Source: Gryganskiella cystojenkinii (Eukaryota; Mortierellomycota; Mortierellomycetes; Mortierellales; Mortierellaceae). Taken from it: DNA of 37,076 nt. The stretch's first letter is position 1; every line of letters begins with the position of its first letter. Under the pieces are notes generated by a model. It had not been told where the DNA came from. It did no database searches and worked only from the letters and a program-made list of their open reading frames with translations. The stretch is from the NCBI GenBank assembly GCA_015852425.1, contig JAAAIG010000224.1:622-37697 (forward strand). The letters are read 5' to 3'. A program made the position numbers and the translations under genes. Shown piece by piece: positions 20,214 through 33,692 of the stretch.

Positions 20214-23188
20214 ATGGCTGACCACAACACCCACACCCACGATAAAGACCCTGAAGAAAGCAACCAACAGAATTTTAGTCGAACCTCCACCGCCACCACC
20301 GACCATTCTTCTTCCACAACCTCAACTAGTTCCTCTCTTCATCCCACGTTTGTTCAACAAGACCATCCTCATCGTCCATCAGCACCGACTCGCCGTCCAA
20401 CACTACCTTCCATCGCCCTTTCCTCTTCCCAGGGAGCCGGCGCCTCTTCCGGATTCGCTCTCCCAGCCGGAAACCCCTTCACTGCAGATCAATCATCCTC
20501 TCGAAACCCATTCTCACCCGCGGGGACACCCCTCGCTACTCCTCTAGGCTCCCCCACAACCGAACTTCGTAAACTCACCCTCGGTGTCGAACGGTATGCT
20601 CGAGCAATCGAAGACCCCGGTCCCATGGGCAGCTTCTCGGGTGTGGTCCCTCTCCCAACACTCTCTCAGTCCAATGCATCCCTGGCCTCCAAGAGACGTC
20701 CATCCAAGATCCTAATGGACGCTCTTCAATCCGCTGCACATCATGCTCAGGAATTAAGCTCGTCCCCGCACACTGAGCAACCTTCTTCTCCTCGACAACA
20801 GGCGACCGTTGAACCTTCTGGTAGGACCACGGGCATGACCTTGAATTCAATCAAACGAGCTATATCGGGAAGACGTCGTTCTCAACATCAAGAGATGACC
20901 ACGATCGACATGGAATCCAACGCTCAATTCGATAAACCTTCCACCGTGAACGACCTTGGTGACCCCTTTGCAAGTCCCGCACTCTCCGCCGCTGGGGACG
21001 CTCAGATCGGTCTGTTGGAGTCGCTCTCGTACTCGCCTCAGCCCCTTCTCTTGCCTTCCATGTCTGCAACCCCTCATCAAATGGCCGCCAATGAATCTCG
21101 TACGACCCAGCGTCACCCTACCATCGCCACCACGACCACCCCCACTTCCACAGGATTGATCGAGAACGATGCGGTCCGTCATCAACTCGAGCAGAGCAAC
21201 AAACTCGCCGGCGATCCAACGCCTTCCCTTGCAGCCATCGATCCTGCTGTTGCCGCTGCTGTCGTCTCTCCTGGAATGCGTCGTCGGAAGCCCAAAGGTG
21301 GTATCCTGAGTCATCTCTTGAAATTACAGCGCAACGAGGCTGCCGCTGCCGCTAACGCCACAGGTTCCTCAACCGCCCGTAAACTCCAAGGACAACCTCA
21401 ACACGCTGCAGTGAAAAAGACTAAAAAAGGGTTTTATTACCGATCTTCATCAAAAAACAACTCCTTTGCCGATCTGAATTCACCCTCGGTCTCGACCACC
21501 CCTCGGGTCTCGCCTAGGAATTCTCGAATCTTTGATCATTTCGAGCCCAGCGGTTCGACCCGTCTCCCAACTCAGCCCTCTACCTCGATCAACAACACAG
21601 GCGCCACGACCCTTAAACCCGATCATCTCTTGAACCATGATCAGATGGAGGAAATGGAGGCCGTCTCTGCCGCCGCTTCCGCGGCGACCTTGACAGCCAA
21701 CCTTGGAATCCATCGTGATATTGCAGAGATCTTGACGCGCCAGTCCTTCCTGATCATGATTGCCAAGGCCTTGATCCTCTATGGCGCTCCCTCTCACAGG
21801 ATCGAAGAGACCTGTGCTTTACTTGCAAGAAAGATGGACGTCGATGCCTCGTTTGCACTCCTTCCGGGTCTCATGACTATCTCGTTTAGTGATCCCGAGA
21901 CCCATACCAGTGATACCCGTCATCTTCGATGTACTCAAGGAATGGACATGTACAAACTCTCCAAGGTCTATACCATCGCCATGTCTGTCCTCCATGGGGG
22001 TTCGATCGAATCTGCCAACAAGGAACTGGAAGTCGTCACAGTTGAGCCGGGCTATTACCCTGTCTGGGTCACGGTGGCATCTTGGATGGCGTCTGCAGCG
22101 TTTGTGGCGCCGTTGGCGTTCAATGGATCCTGGTTGGATACTGCTCTGGCGGGGCTCTGTGGCTTAATCGTCGGTATCCTCGGTCTCGTCGCCGCAAAAT
22201 TCCCGGTCTATGGAAACGTGTTTGAGATGACCTCGAGTATCATCGTCGGTTTTATTGCCAAATCCTTTGGTGAACGCGTCTGCTTCTCGGCCGTGTCCTT
22301 GGCCGGTGTAGTCGTTTTGCTTCCTGGATTGTTGTTGACGCAGGCGATCATGGAGTTGGCCTCGAGGAACATTGTCTCTGGCGCGGTCCGGATGTTTTAC
22401 GCGTTGATGTATGCCTTCTTCTTGGGATTCGGTCTCTCTCTTGGTGGCGAAATATGGGACTCGGTAAGTCATACAGACATTTCCTGCATCCTTCTATGTT
22501 GAGATCAAAAAAGAACGGACGAAGGACTGACCACATTTCATTTCGTTTCTTTGTTTTTGTGATTGTTAGATGGCCGGTACGACTGTTCCCTCTGCTGCAT
22601 CCTGCGAGCGTGGTGTGAACCATTGGTGGCTCTTTTTCATTTTCCCCGCCGTATCGACGTCGATCAACATTGTCTTTAACGCGCATCCAAGTCAATGGCT
22701 TGGTATGACCCTTGTTACCGCCGTTGGATACACAGTCTCGTACTTTATGACCGCAGGCCCTCAAGTCACGCCCGCGGTCTCTGCATTCGCGGTCGGTTTG
22801 GCTGGACAGGCTTATGGTCGTATCACGGGCAAACTCAGTTATGTGCCTTTGCTGAGTGGTGTCCTCCTGTTGGTTCCTGGAAGTGTCGGTGTCCGATCTG
22901 TGCTGTCCATGATCAGCTCTGATCCCAGTCAGGGATTCTCTTTTGCTTTGAAAATGGTCAATATCTCTGTCAGTATCACAGTAAGTTGCTTCTCGCCTTT
23001 TGTTTTTGATCGATCCTTGGTGTCCTTTGTTTCTTTGTTTGTATGTTCGGCGTCGAGATGTAACCTTGACTACATTCTGACTGGTATCCTTTTTTCCCTC
23101 TTCGTTTTCTTCCTTGTAGCTCGGTGTGTTCTGTTCCGTCCTTGTTTGGTATCCCTTCTGGCGCAAGAGCACGTTCATGAACTTTTAA
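20214..23188 (+). CDS. ThrE/DUF1212 membrane protein, Prm10-like
   Basis: This is a 909-residue membrane protein of the putative threonine/serine exporter (ThrE, DUF1212) family, related to yeast Prm10 (pheromone-regulated membrane protein 10). Exons are 20214-22463, 22570-22980 and 23120-23188, with introns of 106 and 139 bp. About 490 N-terminal residues are disordered, Ser/Thr/Pro-rich and probably cytosolic. The conserved ThrE start lies at about residue 505 (LTRQSFLIMIAKALILYGAP, then HRIEETCALLARKM and a SFALLPGLMTISF strand). After it come about five hydrophobic helices (residues 615-750) and, in exon 2, the second ThrE-type membrane unit with PQVTPAVSAFAVGLAGQAYG and VLLLVPGSVGVRS. 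The last exon adds the end of the final helix. Transport activity is shown for bacterial ThrE; for fungal members the role is inferred. Confidence 0.92.
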
Positions 23189-23467
23189 GCGCTTCTGTTC
23201 GCCAACACCTACTCCTTCACAATATACCCTGATTTCATCTCCTTTGTAATCTTCCTCTTGCATTTTTGAGTTTTCGCCCATCCTTGCTTGCTTTCGTTCT
23301 TCCTAATCCTTAGACCATTATAAAAAAAAGTTCTTTGCCGCAAATAACTCTATGGAGTTGCTTGATTTGATTCCTTGTTTTATTACGTTTGCTGATGTGG
23401 CTTCCTGGAAAATCCCTGTTTGTAAATGCTGAGTTGGTGCTGGTTTTTTCTTCTTCTTAGGTTGTAT
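23189..23467. other. Convergent 3' spacer
   Basis: About 280 bp between the stop codons of the ThrE-like gene and RPB8. It holds both 3' UTRs and nothing else I can see. Confidence 0.4.
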
Positions 23468-24250
23468 TTACTTGCGCATCAACAAGTACAAGTTTTCGCC
23501 CAAGCTGATGTTCTGCAAATGTCTGTAATCGCCCTCGAGGCACATCAACAATCCTCCGTACGAAATGTACACGGAACTAACATGAATAAAAAAAAAGAAA
23601 AAGATAAGTCAATACGCCATGCATAATATAAAAACAACATGCAATCTCACGAGTTTCCAGATAGGGAAAACACTCTGATCGAACTTACACTTTGCTTCCC
23701 TGACCCTCGTCGTACTTGTAGACCTTTCCGTACATGACGTATTCGTAATCATCTGCGAGTGTACGTTCACCTCCGACCTTCTCACGCCATGACTCCTGAG
23801 TGCCCGAGGTATCGTTGCCGACTTGACCGGCCAGGGACAGAGAAGTGGCGAGGATGAGTGAGAACTTCTCACCAATCTCCAAGGGGTACAACTCATTATT
23901 GAGATCGAGGGTCAACTCCATCTCGTAGTTCTCTGAACGAGCATTGATGCGCGAGACTATTTCCACGAGGACAAAGAGAGGTAATTAGATGTCTGGGCTC
24001 GATGGGTCGGTATCCTGTAGAGGTTCATGGGGACAGCACGCGTCCCTTTTGAAGGGGTCCAATTCCGAATTGTTGCTCCATGTCCTTGTCATAAAGGCTG
24101 ACTCTCTTTATGATTCCATTGCCAGAGTCTTTGCGATCGTCCACGAAAGAAGGTCCATAAAAACATACCCTTGTCAAACTTCTTGCCGGCACCATCGACA
24201 TCCTTGATGTCAAAGATGTCTGAAAAGATAACGTTGTCCTTGCTGCTCAT
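23468..24250 (-). CDS. RPB8: RNA polymerases I, II and III shared subunit RPABC3 (Rpb8)
   Basis: This encodes the 152-residue Rpb8 subunit, present in all three nuclear RNA polymerases (yeast 146, human 150 residues). Exons are 24169-24250, 23689-23956 and 23468-23576, with introns of 212 and 112 bp; the joins complete codons in phases 1 and 2. The family N-terminus is clear (NVIFSDIFDIKDVDGAGKKF), followed by the OB-fold strands ENYEMELTLDLNNELYPL and the TLADDYEYVMYGKVYKYD segment. The last exon gives the nearly invariant SYGGLLMCLEGDYRHLQNIS and ends in LYLLMRK. No key residue is missing. It is convergent with the ThrE-like gene and divergent from the hexosaminidase gene. Confidence 0.97.
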
Positions 24251-25070
24251 GGTGATGTATATAATGTGATGGAGTTGGAAAGAGAGAGAGACGAAGCTGA
24301 GTCCTTTTTCTTGCATGCATTTCTGCTTTGCTTTTGAAGATGAGTGGTGTTTACAAGATTTTTTTGAAAGTAGTCACGGTCACGTGGAGATTTTCCTTGG
24401 ATATTGCCCCTCGAATTGAATAATCGACGTCCCCACGCTCGGTCCACCAGATCGTGCCCCTGCCTTTCGCGGTCTTTGTGCGCCAGCTGTCGTTTCCAAT
24501 TGACGGTAAACAAACGTAGATCGTTCTTTCTGGGTCAGACCATGCTCCAAGTGAAAGTCTTGACAACTAGAAAGCGTAAAGGAAGAGTCAAGGTTGAGAA
24601 TGGGCGCACGGTTGAGAGACACCGACGTCAGCCCTAACGGGCGAGGGGGTCAGTCCCTTTTAGAGTTCAAGGTCAATCTTTTTTTTTTCCCTCCATTCAG
24701 TCTCTCATTATTCATTTCCAGCCTCCTTTTTCCTCGACCTCCTTCTTCATTGACCTCCTTCTTCATTACTCATTAGCTTTTCCTGCCTCTCTGTCCTCAC
24801 CACGTCCCTGACCTGCCCCTTTTCATAACCACCTTCGGAAACACCAGCGAGAGTTTACCCTTGCAGGAGCTCTGTTCAGGACGAACGGAAGAAACAAAGG
24901 AAGCAAAAGATAGACAACCACGCCTCTCTTTCTCTCTCCCTCTCCCCCCACTCTCCTCATTCCCCCTTTGCCTTTCTTCGTTTAGTCTCCATTCCGGACA
25001 CACCTCCTGGAATTCAAGGACACATTGTCATAACTTCTTTTTCCATTTTTGTCAAGAACGAGATTTCAAC
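24251..25070. promoter_or_regulatory. Divergent intergenic region between RPB8 and the GH20 gene
   Basis: About 820 bp. Close to RPB8, 24270-24300 is GA-rich on the plus strand. Toward the GH20 gene, 24660-24790 and 24920-24990 are strongly CT-rich on the plus strand. No ORF with recognisable content was found in between. Confidence 0.4.
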
Positions 25071-28000
25071 ATGCTGGCCAGGAAATCCATTCGTTCTTCT
25101 CTTGTCCCTCCCTCCACAGTGCAATACTCTGCATTGAGTGCCCGCGACGACAACGACAACTGGGGCGACGATAACTTTGATTTCGATAGCATGTCCTCTT
25201 CCACTCCCGATACCCAGACTCCTCCTAGAAGGGACTCTCCGGTCGAAATCGAGGTAATTTTTTACACCTTCTTTCAGAGTCGTCTGACTTTTTGTACAGC
25301 TGCACAAGCCAACAACAAAAACATCAAAGGGACGACATTTTTTTTTACTCAACCTTTTTATGATAATCGACATTTTTTTTAGGCACTCACTCAGGCACAA
25401 GGATCTCCCGGACGGTCAAGTCATAGCCCTTACAGCCCTTACAACTCCCACACGGCTGGCGCCGGCGTCCTTGACAACAACAGCAGCAATGTTTTTGACG
25501 CGTCAACGTCCTCGGCCTCTAACATCTCCCGTGGGAACTCAATCGCCCACAGACACTCCACCAACCCAAACAAATACAACGCTGGCGGGATCGAGGGACA
25601 AGCCGAAAGACAAGACCGAGATGACTATGACGATAACAAGCGGGATCATCACAATGGGGCGTTCGTGAAGAGCACACATTGGAGCCGGTGTTGGCTCCGC
25701 TACGTCGCCGTGGCCTCGATCTTGGTTGCGATCTCGCTCCTGGTCACGTTATTAGTCCTCAAGCCATGGCAGCATCGATATAGTAAGCAAGAAGCTAGTC
25801 TATTATGATGATGATGAAGATGATGATATATTTTTTAATGCGCATTAATGCATTTTGGTACGCAGAGAGAGTACTAACCAAATTTGGATCTTTTTGCTCG
25901 TTCCCCATATTCACGCCTCGTTCAGAACTCGCACCGATCAGCAATGCAGCTGTCAAGGACCTCCCGATTGAACAACCGATCTGGCCCATTCCCAAGGAAT
26001 TCGAGAACGGCACCGAAAAGGTTGTCCTGTCTGAAGATTTCCAGATTCGAGTCGAGGCCTCGTCCGCCACCGGTGGTGTCACCAGTTCTGTAATCGAAGC
26101 CGCTATCGCCCGGTGTCTGGATCGTTTACAGATCAAACGGAACACGACTGTTTATCCCTCTGATGCCATGTTGGCGAGTACCACGGCGGCGACGGCGGGG
26201 GGACAAATATCTGAACTGGTCATCATTGTTGATAACAGCGAGGCTAGGTTGGAGTACGGGATGAAGGAATCGTACATGATCAACATCACCCTGGCCGGAT
26301 CACCAAACACTGGAACACAAATGCTGAACCACAAATATGAACTTGTCGCCGATACCATCAACAAGAGAGCTGACCCTCTCACGGACGGCGGAGCAGGAGG
26401 ATCGAAACAAAGTACCGCGACCCTCAAAGCCAGCACGCAATGGGGTGTCCTGCACGGCCTCGAAACCTTTTCGCAACTCGTCATGGCGAGCGCTGTCGCC
26501 GCCTCGACCACAGCTTCGTTTCAAGAAACCCAGCCTCAGATCCAGAACACACTCGAGATCCCAAACGCGCCTTGGTCGATCTTTGATGAGCCTAGGTACT
26601 CTCATCGAGGCTTTTTATTAGATACGTCGAGACACTTTGTCCCCGTCAAAGATATTATCAGGACGTTGGAAGCCATGTCAATTGTTAAGCTAAATGTTTT
26701 CCATTGGCATGTGCTGGATCAACAGACGTATCCACTTGTGTCAAAGACTTTCCCGGAATTGACCGCCAAAGGTGCCGAGAGAGCCGACAGGATCTATTCG
26801 TATGAGGATGTGGCGAACATTGTTCAATATGGACACGCGGTAACAAATCTTGGACTATGAACGGAGCTACGATAAAGCGAGATGCCATATGAATGGTAGC
26901 AGTAAAGTACAGAGTTCTGACATTGGGATCGTATCTCGCCTCTCAATTCCCATCCTTCTTCTCATAGCGCGGAATCAGAGTCATCCCCGAGTTTGATGCA
27001 CCAGGTAAGGGAGAAAAAAAAACTTGTGGCAAGTATCATGCGGACCAAACTCGTTTCTGATGCAGGACTCTTACTCTTGCTTTATCGCTTTTCTCCTTCA
27101 TCTCGGAATTTAGGTCACACTGCGAGCTGGGGACGCGCCTTCCCAAACATTACCGTCTGCGTTGACTCTCAGCCACACAACAAGTACGGCGCCGAACCCC
27201 CGCCAGGACAACTCGATCCCTTAGAGCCTTTTACTTACAAAGTCCTCGACGGTCTCATCAAAGAATGGTCTGTTCAATTCCAAGACAACCAGGTGCACAT
27301 TGGCGGCGATGAGATCAACTATGACTGCTGGAAGACCTCTGAACGCCTCAAGGACTACATCGATCACCCTGCCAGTCGTGAACGTTACGAAAGTAAACTC
27401 CCTGCGACGATCGAGATCCAAGATACCAAGAATAAGCTCCGCAGCTTTGGATCGAGTTCCTCACAAAGTGGCGAGGATCGGCTATTAGATCTCTACTTGA
27501 CAAAAGTCTTGGGCATGTACCTGAAACAGGGAAAGAGACCGATTGTCTGGGAAGAACTCGCGTTGGAACACAACGTCAAGCTACCAGAGTCGACCATCGT
27601 TCATGTGTGGAAAAACGCCAGGAATGCTAAAAAGATCATTAACCAGGGTTTGCCCGTCATCTTGTCCAGTGCTGAGTACTGGTATCTTGATTGTGGCGCG
27701 GGATCGTGGTTGATTGGATCTCTGGGACAGAGTTGGTGCAAATATGCGACTTGGCAAAGAAGTAAGTTTTTTTTTTTATTTGGTTCTTTTTTCCTTTTTT
27801 CCTGCTGTGGAAACGTCGAGTATGCTCAGGTCGATTAACTTGCTTTCATCTACGTTTTCTTTTCCTTCTTAAACTCAATCTAGTCTACTCGTACAGCTGG
27901 GAGGACGAGTTGACAGAGGACCAACAAAAGATGGTCCTCGGCGGTGAGATTGCCATGTGGTCCGAACAGACCGATGGACATAACCTCGACCCGAATGTCT

Positions 28001-28191
28001 GGCCCCGTTCCGCTGCGGCCGCAGAGGTGCTCTGGTCGGGTTCGCGAGACAGTCATGGTCAGGTGCGACCCTTGATCCAAGCCTTCAGGCGTTTGTCTCA
28101 GGTTAGGGAGCGGTTGGTTGAGATGGGCGTGAACGCGGCTCCAATTTCTCCGAATTGGTGCGGTAAACACCCTGAAGCCTGTCTAGCCTAG
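25071..28191 (+). CDS. Beta-N-acetylhexosaminidase, GH20 family, with N-terminal membrane anchor
   Basis: This glycoside hydrolase removes terminal N-acetylhexosamine from chitin oligomers or glycans. Six exons (25071-25253, 25383-25782, 25926-26839, 26968-27004, 27114-27761, 27884-28191) give 829 residues. An equally in-phase acceptor at 25865 would add 20 residues to exon 3. Residues 1-164 are polar and disordered. A hydrophobic helix follows at about 167-190 (YVAVASILVAISLLVTLLVL), so the enzyme is probably a type II membrane protein facing the lumen or cell surface. Then come the GH20 N-terminal domain and the catalytic barrel: HRGFLLDTSRHF, FHWHVLDQQTYP (first His H454), IPEFDAPGHT across the fourth intron, and the catalytic pair D577-E578 in HIGGDEI. 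The C-terminal WPRSAAAAEVLWSG block is also intact. Many fungal relatives are secreted with a cleaved signal, so the long anchored N-terminus is notable. Confidence 0.94.
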
Positions 28192-28290
28192 AGCTTTGTT
28201 TAGACTTCTTTTTTCTTGTTGTAAATAGCGTTTCTCCTATCTGTACCAAAAAAGAAATATTACTGAAAATTCTGCTGAGATCAACTCTGT
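28192..28290. other. Convergent 3' spacer
   Basis: Only 99 bp separate the stop codons of the GH20 gene and RFT1, so their transcripts probably overlap at the 3' ends. Confidence 0.5.
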
Positions 28291-30569
28291 TTATTGACGA
28301 CGTTGGCGGACGAAACGTTGGAGATCACGCATGAACAGCTTCTCCTTCATGTAAACAACCAACATCACAGCCGCAAAAGTAGCGACACCAAGCCCCAAAT
28401 GCAACGCCTTATCGTATAATCTGTCCCATCCAATCCATTGTTCGCTTCGTCCAGTCACCAAAAAAGCTGCGCCGAAAGCAACCAGGACCGTAGGACTCGG
28501 AAGAATCGTCTTCCAGGGCACGGCTCCAAAGGTCTTAAGGATCCCGCCGAGACCCTCGGAAGTGGAAAAGGACGTGCCTCTGTTCTCGGGGATGTACCGC
28601 CCATAGTACCCAGACAGGAACCAAGTACTCCAAAGAATCCGCATCGACAAGTTCACGCAGTTTGCCAACACGATTCCCTGCGCACCCAATCCCATGGTTC
28701 CCATCAGGAACGCACCAGTCGTACAAAACACGGCCGAGAACCCAATCATCCAATACGACAGGATCCCCAACTCGGTCTCGGATGCCACAGCTTGCACCAC
28801 AGCCTCTGTGATTCCGTTTAAACCCATGATCGGGACATAATAACAGTACAAGGACAAGACCTGAGAGGCGACAGTCTCTCGAGACCAGTACTTTCCGACA
28901 ACCAGATCAATCAGCGTTGCGGTGTAATGCGTGCCAAACGCGATAAAGATCAAGCCGAGAAATATGTGGAATTTCATGATTGTCAACAGGAGGTTGCGGG
29001 AGAGGATTAGGTTTGCGATTTGAGTTTTCGAGAGGTTGTGGTTCGTGTTGGTATGGGTATTGGTACTCGCGGAGCGTTGTACTTCGTTGGTGTCGTTCCT
29101 GCCCGTCGCTGATCCTGGTCCGATATCACTCAAAAGTCTGCTGAAGAGTGTTCGACTCATCTCCTCCATCGGCTGGAACAATATCCTGGCAATCAGTGAG
29201 CCTATTATTATATAGGGTGTGTGCTGAGTAAGTAACCTTTGCACAGGTCAACGTGTATACGCGCTGACTGAAAAGCTCTGTACAGATAACGTACCGTAGT
29301 TGATGACAAAGGCGTAAACGCCTTGATCGTAGTCCGAGGTAAAGGTGGCCATGAGCATCTTGTCACCTTCAGTCAATACATGCTTCAAAAGCGATTGAGC
29401 TGTCAACGTCTTGGAGAGCTTTAACAATCTCGAGTCAAAGAAAAACGACTCTTGCCTAAAAAGTACATATCACGAGAAAAAAAAGGAAAAAAAGTCAGTT
29501 TTTGTAACATTTCGCCACCGAAATATTCGTCGCTCATCGATTCATGGATCTGCCATATGTTCTTTTACCTTCCATCGTTGCCAGTCCTCATCAACTTGCG
29601 AGGTAAGAGCGCCTTTAACGAGATCATGTCCTGACTCTCATCCGGTTTGACGTCATCCAACTTCTTGTGCAATGCCTCTGCCATCCGGATTCGGTCATGA
29701 TCCCGATGCTCCAGACTCTTGCTCCTGAAAGCCAACAAGAACCCGCCCAGCGTCAAAACCGCATATGCAAACTGTGCGATCGCAAACGCCAACACGCCCA
29801 TCGAATTCGAGGCCTTCGTGGTCGTGTCTTCGATGTGTGTGTGCGCAAGACTCGATCGCGCTCCGTAGATAGTCAGCGCACATGTGAGGATACACCGGAC
29901 AATGACCGCGGTCCCCTCGACCGAGACCCGGGTCTTGAACCAGAGTTTGTACTGGGCGACCATAAACATCGGTTCTGCAAGGAGTTCGATCAAAGCTGAC
30001 AGTCCGTACAGGTAGATCGAGAGTCTGTAATTGGGGACCTTGGCCTCGGATTCTCCGTCCAGTTGTGCGAGATAGTAACCGACCGCGAGAAAGGACATGA
30101 AAGCCCCGACTGGGATGGGCGCGTAGACCATGTTGACGAGCTTTTGTAGGCGATACGCTTCTGTTCCTGGTCGGATGGCCGTGCTGTCTGATGGCGAGGA
30201 TGATGTTGATGTTGATGATGATGATGATGATGATGTATCAGTCGTCGCGGTGTCGTCACTAACCCTGATGGCTGCACAGCGAACACCCTCGCGGGAGAGA
30301 AAGAGGATGGTGTTGAGGAGAAGCTCGAGTTGTACAGACGCGACGCCAAGAGTCTCTGCGCTGGTGAAACGGAGTAGGACCTGGTTCAGTGTAAATGTGA
30401 GCATCCTTGAGACAAACTGGAGGAGGACGAGGTAACTGGCACCCTGAACAGAGGAGGAAAGGATCGAGGATGCTTCGGCGGACTGAGTAGGTGTTGAGTC
30501 TGTTGTCGTGGAGGCAGCAGCAGCGCTGGACCGTTGACGGAGTGTCGGTCCTTGTGATGATGCTTCCAT
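28291..30569 (-). CDS. RFT1: RFT1, dolichol-linked oligosaccharide translocation protein
   Basis: This encodes a 690-residue polytopic ER membrane protein of the RFT1 family, required genetically for N-glycosylation and proposed to help Man5GlcNAc2-PP-dolichol reach the lumen. Whether it is itself the flippase is disputed. Exons are 29569-30569, 29295-29455 and 28291-29201, with introns of 113 and 93 bp. Family motifs include GASYLVLLQFVSRMLTFTLN and the first-loop FLSREGVRCAAIR near the N-terminus. Exon 2 gives LKHVLTEGDKMLMATF and DQGVYAFVINYGSL, and exon 3 gives RILFQPMEEMSRTLFSRLL. Compared with yeast (574) and human (541) it is longer. Residues 1-38 are a Ser/Thr/Ala-rich leader, and residues 104-131 are an Asp/Thr/Ser-rich insert encoded partly by a triplet repeat. 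Confidence 0.95.
30200..30236. repeat. GAT-type trinucleotide repeat inside RFT1
   Basis: A TGATGATG tract on the plus strand reads as Ser codons in RFT1 on the minus strand. It encodes the Ser-rich insert of a luminal or cytosolic loop. Copy number is likely to vary between strains. Confidence 0.85.
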
Positions 30570-30964
30570 GATGGAAATGCGCCAAGTCGTTGACGGGGGT
30601 GGAAGAGGATGAAAAAGTAGAGCGGTGATGAGGAAAAAAAAAGAAGGAAAAGAAACGCATCAAGGCATGGACCCCAGGAACCCCAAGTGAACATCAATCG
30701 TGGCACCATTCAGCCAAAAAAATTGACTCTTTGACGTGAAAAAGTGATATCATTTCCCTCTTATTCACATGGGCTGCGATTTGGTGGCAACTCTGTTATT
30801 TCCTCGCAAAGTGACGTCAAACGCGCGCATTAAATCCCGTCACAACTCTTCCGGCTCCCCAACTGGTACTTTTTGCCTTACTTTTTTTTACATTCCCCCT
30901 TTCCATCTCTTCCATCACCACCACACACCCCTCTCCACTCTTTTTCTTCACAGATCAAATCATC
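30570..30964. promoter_or_regulatory. Compact divergent promoter of RFT1 and adenylate kinase
   Basis: Only 395 bp separate the two start codons. On the RFT1 side 30600-30660 is purine-rich on the plus strand. On the adenylate kinase side 30880-30955 is a strong CT block ending in TTCACAGATCAAATCATC before the ATG. Such a block just upstream of the start is common for well-expressed fungal genes. Confidence 0.5.
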
Positions 30965-32578
<1,614 letters not shown>

Positions 32579-33692
32579 ATTGGGGTTTCTTGTGTCTAAT
32601 TGTTTTAGTTGTTTATAGTCACCTCCGCCACCCCCACTTCTCCAACACACCCATTATGAACGTTATATGATCCCTTGACCTTGACGGTCGATTGTTAAGT
32701 TTGCTTCCACTGTAGAAAAAGAAAACGTTATGTTTTGTTCCAATAATTAAATACGCCACCATTCACCAAAAAGAAAGGATTCTTGGAGCGCGCCATGACG
32801 TGTAAATACAAAGACTGGTACTTCAGCGTTGTAAAAAGAGGATTAATGAATACAAAAATAAAGATGGGGAGAAGGGATCGATCGACCTGTGCTGTTGTTG
32901 TTTTTTGACGTTGTGTGTAACACACCTGTTTGGCGACAGAGAGAGGAGAGTAGCCCCTTCGACCTGTGCTTCCGCAGTTTGCGCTTTCAACAACCAGACA
33001 AAAGATCATAGATAAATACTCTTCATTCTGGTAAAACAGTCGCAATCAAAGTTGAAGGAAAGATTCTTGAATGAAGGAGGCGTTGGGAATGTCGAGCAGT
33101 AAACCCCAGTCGCTGAGAAAGGATCAATGGACTTGGATGTCAGTAAGAGGGAAGGAAGGAGTGGTCCTTTTTTGAGTCTCAAACGTGATCGACATGCAAA
33201 CAGTTTATTTGTGCTTCTTTGTCTGTCCCTGTGATCCTTGAAAGGGCATAAACGGGAGTTTGCATACGTTTTTATTTTTTTCCTGTTCTTCCTTGCATCT
33301 TTCTCTCCCATCGGCTTTTTCGGGTGGGGCATATCAGCGAAATATTATTACCTTCTTCCTCCACTTCTCCTTCTTCTTCATCTTCTCTTTCTCCATTGTT
33401 CATTCTTCTTCGTCTCTCTTTGTTTTCTCAGTTTGACAAAGACCAAAACTCCTCTGACTACCTAAACTTTATTAACAAGTTACCCTTCCCACACCCTTCC
33501 ACGACTTTTATTTCTCAACACAAATCTCTCTTTGTTAAAGTCGTTACTTATAATATATGCCATTGTCGTCCTTTCACCGGCTGTTCCTCCTATAGTCTTT
33601 GCACTCCCCCCCCCGCGTGCCCTTGACACCCCTCCTCGACCCTTCGTACTTTTTCCATTATTTTTCTCAAACAGGACGGCAAACAGACGAGA
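32579..33692. promoter_or_regulatory. Intergenic region between adenylate kinase and the Atg22-like gene
   Basis: About 1.1 kb between two plus-strand genes. The first 250 bases are probably the adenylate kinase 3' UTR; AATTAAATA occurs near 32744. From 33290 to 33440 and again from 33480 to 33660 the plus strand is CT-rich, including a run of ten C at 33606-33615. I see no gene or RNA structure in it. Confidence 0.4.

Noticed and set aside
22348..23178. Minus-strand open frame of 276 codons
   Set aside because: It is a shadow of the ThrE-like exons on the plus strand and has no recognisable content.
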